From RGDT01 sp964630925 (GTDB lineage: Bacteria > Planctomycetota > Planctomycetia > Gemmatales > Gemmataceae), in assembly GCA_964630925.1 (NCBI GenBank), contig CAZVZK010000004.1, positions 1-64,000 on the forward strand: a stretch of 64,000 nucleotides of DNA, written 5' to 3'. A model generated the notes under the pieces. That model had not been told where the DNA came from, made no database searches, and saw nothing but the letters and a program-made list of their open reading frames with translations. Positions within the stretch are counted from its first letter, which is position 1. Each line of letters opens with the position of its first letter. Below, piece by piece: positions 60,916 through 64,000 of this stretch. Made by a program: the position numbers and the translations under genes.

Positions 60916-61956
60916 TCACTTGTCGTCGCCGGGCGGGAGGGGGATGAGGTCGAGGGCGGCGACCGCCTCGGCCTCGATCTCGCCCTCGACGCGGACGGTC
61001 TTGTCGTTGGACGTGGCCTTGGCGGAGTCGAGGATCTTGATGAGGACCTTGAGCTGGGCCATCGCCATGACCTGCTGGCCGACGAAGAGCTGGGCGGCGA
61101 CGATGCCGCCGGTGATCTCCTTGGCCTTCTTCTCGGCGGTGCCGGCGTCCTTGCAGAGGAGATCGACGTGGCCCTTGATGGTGCCCTTGAGCGTGGCCTC
61201 GATGCGGACGCCGTCGAAGCCGGACTCGGAGAGGGTGTTCAGGGTGACCTTTGGCTGCATGCCGCCGCCGAAGTTGGACGAGACGCCGGTGACGGCCTCG
61301 CCGAGGATGAGGCCGCGCAGGAATGGCCCGGCCTTGAGCCCCTTGACGAACTTGGCCATCTCGGCGGACTTCAGGGCGGGGCGTTTGGCGGCCTTGACCC
61401 GGTCCAGCGCCCTGACGAGCGTCAGGCGGTTGGGTGCGAGGGCGATGACGCCGCCGGGGAGGACGGCGGCGACGCCGGGCGCCTCGCCCTTGACCTCGTA
61501 GAAATTGTGGGCCCCCTCGGACGCCTCCGTGGAGCCCTTGCCGGCCTTGGCGGCGGCGGCGAAGGACGCCTTGAGTGCGGCCTCGGTCCTGGTGGTGTGG
61601 AGGAGGATGATGCCGGCCGTCTGGTGCGAGGGTTTGCCGTCCTTGTCCAACCAGTCGCCGCGGCACTGGGCCATGACCATCGTGCGGATGTCCTTGGTCG
61701 GATCGATGCCGAGCGGCTTGAGGCGGACGGGGAAGACGAAGCGGTCGGCGAGGATGGCGGGGAGCTTGCCCTTCAGCTCCTTCTGCACGAGCGGCGAGGC
61801 CATGAATTGCTTGATGTCGAAGTGGAGGAGGACGTCGGTGTCCTCGGCGAGGGCGCGTGTCCAGGGGTTGTCGTCTGGCGGCTCGACGGGCGCGGGGGCG
61901 GCCCGGAGGTCGAGCGCGAGGGCGAGGACGGCCAGGGCGACGAGGCGGACGGGCAT
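60916..61956 (-). CDS. Secreted protein, paralog of the previous gene
   Basis: A 346-residue protein with a signal peptide (MPVRLVALAVLALALDLRA) and the same plan as its neighbour: NPWTRALAEDTDVLLHFDIK, LPAILADRFVFPVRLKPLGI, AVLPGGVIALAPNRLTLV and a C-terminal VRVEGEIEAEAVAALDLI. It lies 78 bp upstream and probably arose by tandem duplication. Function unknown. Confidence 0.75.
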   Translation of the reverse strand: MPVRLVALAVLALALDLRAAPAPVEPPDDNPWTRALAEDTDVLLHFDIKQFMASPLVQKELKGKLPAILADRFVFPVRLKPLGIDPTKDIRTMVMAQCRGDWLDKDGKPSHQTAGIILLHTTRTEAALKASFAAAAKAGKGSTEASEGAHNFYEVKGEAPGVAAVLPGGVIALAPNRLTLVRALDRVKAAKRPALKSAEMAKFVKGLKAGPFLRGLILGEAVTGVSSNFGGGMQPKVTLNTLSESGFDGVRIEATLKGTIKGHVDLLCKDAGTAEKKAKEITGGIVAAQLFVGQQVMAMAQLKVLIKILDSAKATSNDKTVRVEGEIEAEAVAALDLIPLPPGDDK

Positions 61957-62063
61957 GGGAGGCTCCGGTTCGGGGCTATGTTGAGGCTATCCGCCGGCGG
62001 AGCGGCGGTCCAGAGAAAAGGGCAGCCCGTATCATGCCCTGACGCCCAGGAGACGCCATCGAC

Positions 62064-62672
62064 ATGCAGACGCGCGTCCTGCTGCTTCGCCACGCCGAGT
62101 CCGCCGACCCGTCGGTCTTCCACGGCGCCGAGTCCGACATCGGCCTGAGCGAGCGTGGCCGGCGCCAGGCCGACGCCGTCGCCGCGTACCTCGCCACGCG
62201 CGGCCTCCAGGCCGTCGTCAGCTCGGCGATGCGGCGGGCGCGCGACACGGCGGGGCCCATCGCGGCGGCGTGCGGCCTGCCGCTGGAGATCGAGCCGGAG
62301 ATGCACGAGCGCCGCGTCGGCGAGCTGGGCGGCACGCCGACGGGGCACCGCGAGGGGCCGTGGATGGAGACGGTGCGGCGGTGGATCGCGGGCGACACGG
62401 CGTTCTCGCTCGGCGGGGCGGAGTCATTCGACGAGATGCGCGACAGGATGCTGCCGGCGTGGGAGGGGGCGGCGGAGCGGCACCGGGGCGAGACGTACGC
62501 CGTCGTCGCGCACGGGGCGGTGATCAAGGCGCTGCTCCTCTCGATCCTGCCGGGGCGTGGGGCGGTGGACTGGCTGCGGATGGGGCCGATCCACAACGTC
62601 GCCGTCAGCGAGCTGGTGCGCGGCGAGGGTGTCTCGTGGTCGGCGGTGAGGGTCAACGAGCGCGTGGTATGA
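62064..62672 (+). CDS. Histidine phosphatase family protein
   Basis: A 202-residue member of the phosphoglycerate-mutase-like phosphatases. The phosphohistidine motif is LLLRHAESADP, with VSSAMRRARDTA, the acid Glu in HERRVGELGG and a second His in VVAHGAVIKALL. Substrate cannot be assigned. It is divergent from the secreted paralogs, with 107 bp between. Confidence 0.9.
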   Translation: MQTRVLLLRHAESADPSVFHGAESDIGLSERGRRQADAVAAYLATRGLQAVVSSAMRRARDTAGPIAAACGLPLEIEPEMHERRVGELGGTPTGHREGPWMETVRRWIAGDTAFSLGGAESFDEMRDRMLPAWEGAAERHRGETYAVVAHGAVIKALLLSILPGRGAVDWLRMGPIHNVAVSELVRGEGVSWSAVRVNERVV

Positions 62673-62736
62673 GGTTGCCGGGGGGGAGGTGCGGCCGTAG
62701 ATTCACGCGCATCCCGTCACCCAATGCGAGCCCGCC

Positions 62737-64000
62737 GTGCCCGCCCGCGAAGACCTCCTGTTCGGCATGCTGGCCGTCCAGACCGGCCTGCTCGACGCCG
62801 TCGCGTTCCTCGACGCCTGGGCCTCACTCGACGAAGGCGGCCCGCCGCTGCCGGATCTGCTCGTCCAGCGCGGGCTGATCCTGCCCGAGGACCGCGAACA
62901 TCTGGCGTACCTGGCGCGGCGCCGCATGCCGGGGGCGGATGCGGCGCCGCGGACCGCCGTCACGGTCATGGGTGGCAGGGCGGGTGATGGAGGGCGCTAC
63001 CACTACCTCGACCGCTGCGGCACGGGCGGCATGGGCGACGTGTGGCGGGCGCGCGACACGCGGCTGGGCCGTGACGTGGCGATCAAGGAGCTGAAGCCCT
63101 CGCTGGCCGACGACGAGGTGATCCGCGCCCGCTTCCTGCGCGAGGCGCGAATCACAAGTCAGCTCGACCATCCGGGGATCGTGCCGCTGTACGACCTGCT
63201 CCCCGACGAGGGCGGGAGGCCCCGGTACGCCATGCGTCTGTTGCGTGGCCGCACCCTCTCCGAGGCGATCCGCGCGATGCACGGGCGGCGGCAGGCGGGC
63301 GAGGATGTTTCGTTGGAGAGGGCGGGGCTGTTGCAGGCGTTCGTGACGGTGTGCAACACGGTGGCCTACGCGCACTCGCGCGGCGTGTTGCACCGCGACC
63401 TCAAGCCGGCCAACATCCAGCTCGGAGACTTCGGCGAGGTGGTGGTCCTCGATTGGGGGCTCGCAGGCTCCGTGCGCGGCGGTGACACGCCGACGGAGGA
63501 CGCCGACGCCCGCGTGACGCTGCCCGGCCACGTCTTCGGGACGCCGGAGTACATGGCCCCGGAGCAGGCGTCGGGCGACATCGGCCGCATCGATCAACGC
63601 AGCGACATTTACGGGCTAGGCGCGATCCTCTACCAGATGCTGACCGGCTCGCCCCCGTTTCGCGGGGCATCGATGAGCGAGACGCTTGCCCTGGTGCGCG
63701 AGGGCGAGCCGACGCCGGTGCGCGAGCTGTGCCCCGACGTGCCGGCGGGCCTGGAGGCGATCTGCCACAAGGCGCTGAGCAAGAGGCCAGAGGACCGCCA
63801 CGCCGACGCCGCGTCGCTGGGTGCGGCGGTGCTGCAATGGCAGGAGAGCGAACGCCTGGCGGCGGAGGAGGCGCTGCAAAAGAGCGAGGAGCGGCTGCGG
63901 CTGGCGCTGGACGCGGGCCGGTGCGGGGTGTGGGACTGGGACATCCTCGCCGACCACATCACCTGGTCGGAGCGTGTCTATGAATTCCACGGCGTGAAGC
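62737..64000 (+). CDS. Ser/Thr protein kinase with PAS domain (3' end outside window)
   Basis: A frame open to the window end (421 codons), starting at GTG 62737. Residues 1-65 are a helical planctomycete kinase leader (DLLFGMLAVQTGLLDAVAFL). The kinase domain has GTGGMG, VAIKELKP, HRDLKPANIQ, a DWG (in place of DFG) and GTPEYMAPEQ. After about residue 375, a helix leads into a PAS domain (RLRLALDAGRCGVWDWDI), so signalling may involve ligand or light sensing. The C-terminus is cut off. Confidence 0.88.
   Translation, partial: MPAREDLLFGMLAVQTGLLDAVAFLDAWASLDEGGPPLPDLLVQRGLILPEDREHLAYLARRRMPGADAAPRTAVTVMGGRAGDGGRYHYLDRCGTGGMGDVWRARDTRLGRDVAIKELKPSLADDEVIRARFLREARITSQLDHPGIVPLYDLLPDEGGRPRYAMRLLRGRTLSEAIRAMHGRRQAGEDVSLERAGLLQAFVTVCNTVAYAHSRGVLHRDLKPANIQLGDFGEVVVLDWGLAGSVRGGDTPTEDADARVTLPGHVFGTPEYMAPEQASGDIGRIDQRSDIYGLGAILYQMLTGSPPFRGASMSETLALVREGEPTPVRELCPDVPAGLEAICHKALSKRPEDRHADAASLGAAVLQWQESERLAAEEALQKSEERLRLALDAGRCGVWDWDILADHITWSERVYEFHGVK

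Overview
The window is high-GC DNA packed with short-spaced or overlapping genes. It most likely comes from a planctomycete of the Gemmata group (Gemmataceae). The evidence is the combination of TIGR02996 'repeat-companion' proteins, a DUF1559 prepilin-like protein, DUF4058, Uma2 and secreted WD40-type proteins, Ser/Thr kinases with extra N-terminal regions, and many short secreted proteins. This is an inference from gene content; no rRNA gene is present. I found no tRNA, rRNA or CRISPR array.

Layout. 1-2122: a TIGR02996 protein and two membrane proteins. 2332-9789: a plus-strand cluster with a secreted prenyltransferase/squalene-cyclase-fold protein, a 189-bp inverted-repeat element, a secreted S9 peptidase, a methyltransferase, two paralogous membrane proteins and riboflavin synthase (ribE). 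9921-12681: a complete diversity-generating retroelement (DGR) on the minus strand, with template repeat, reverse transcriptase, HRDC-domain accessory protein and a formylglycine-fold target protein carrying the variable repeat. All 14 differences between the 124-bp template and variable repeats fall on template adenines. 12809-20935: rsmA, a Ser/Thr kinase, a radical SAM/SPASM protein, a macro-domain protein, two nearly identical VWA proteins, and an AhpD-like protein interrupted by an in-frame TGA at a conserved cysteine position (probable selenoprotein). 21123-29013: a TPR-CHAT protein, a UPF1-like helicase with an unknown partner, and small proteins. 29024-40360: DUF1559, an O-methyltransferase and ABC exporter, DUF4058, a multi-PAS histidine kinase, a receiver-less sigma-54 activator, a sigma-70-like factor and an MCE-OmpA fusion.

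40361-40744 is the only gene-free stretch above 300 bp. It contains a good sigma-70 promoter and a strong intrinsic terminator on the plus strand, so it probably encodes a structured RNA of about 215 nt. 40745-42151 holds two TIGR02996 proteins with RNA-polymerase-alpha-CTD-like tails, separated by a HicBA toxin-antitoxin pair and built on a 321-bp direct repeat. 42202-53556: a response regulator, DUF4105, a WD40 protein, a PRPP synthetase plus nicotinate/nicotinamide phosphoribosyltransferase pair, an SDR, a photolyase and a second WD40 protein. 53753-64000: an IS5-type transposase remnant, Uma2, a DUF790 nuclease that appears to start at ATT, DUF2252, a metallophosphoesterase, YjbQ, a P-loop kinase, two secreted paralogs, a histidine phosphatase and a Ser/Thr kinase cut off by the window end.

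The DGR is the clearest specialised system. Its parts fit the known mechanism: the reverse transcriptase copies the template RNA with errors at A, and the product replaces the 3' end of the target gene. The unusual points are the TIGR02996 domain on the target, the overlap of the template with the 3' end of the reverse transcriptase gene, and an HRDC protein in place of Avd.
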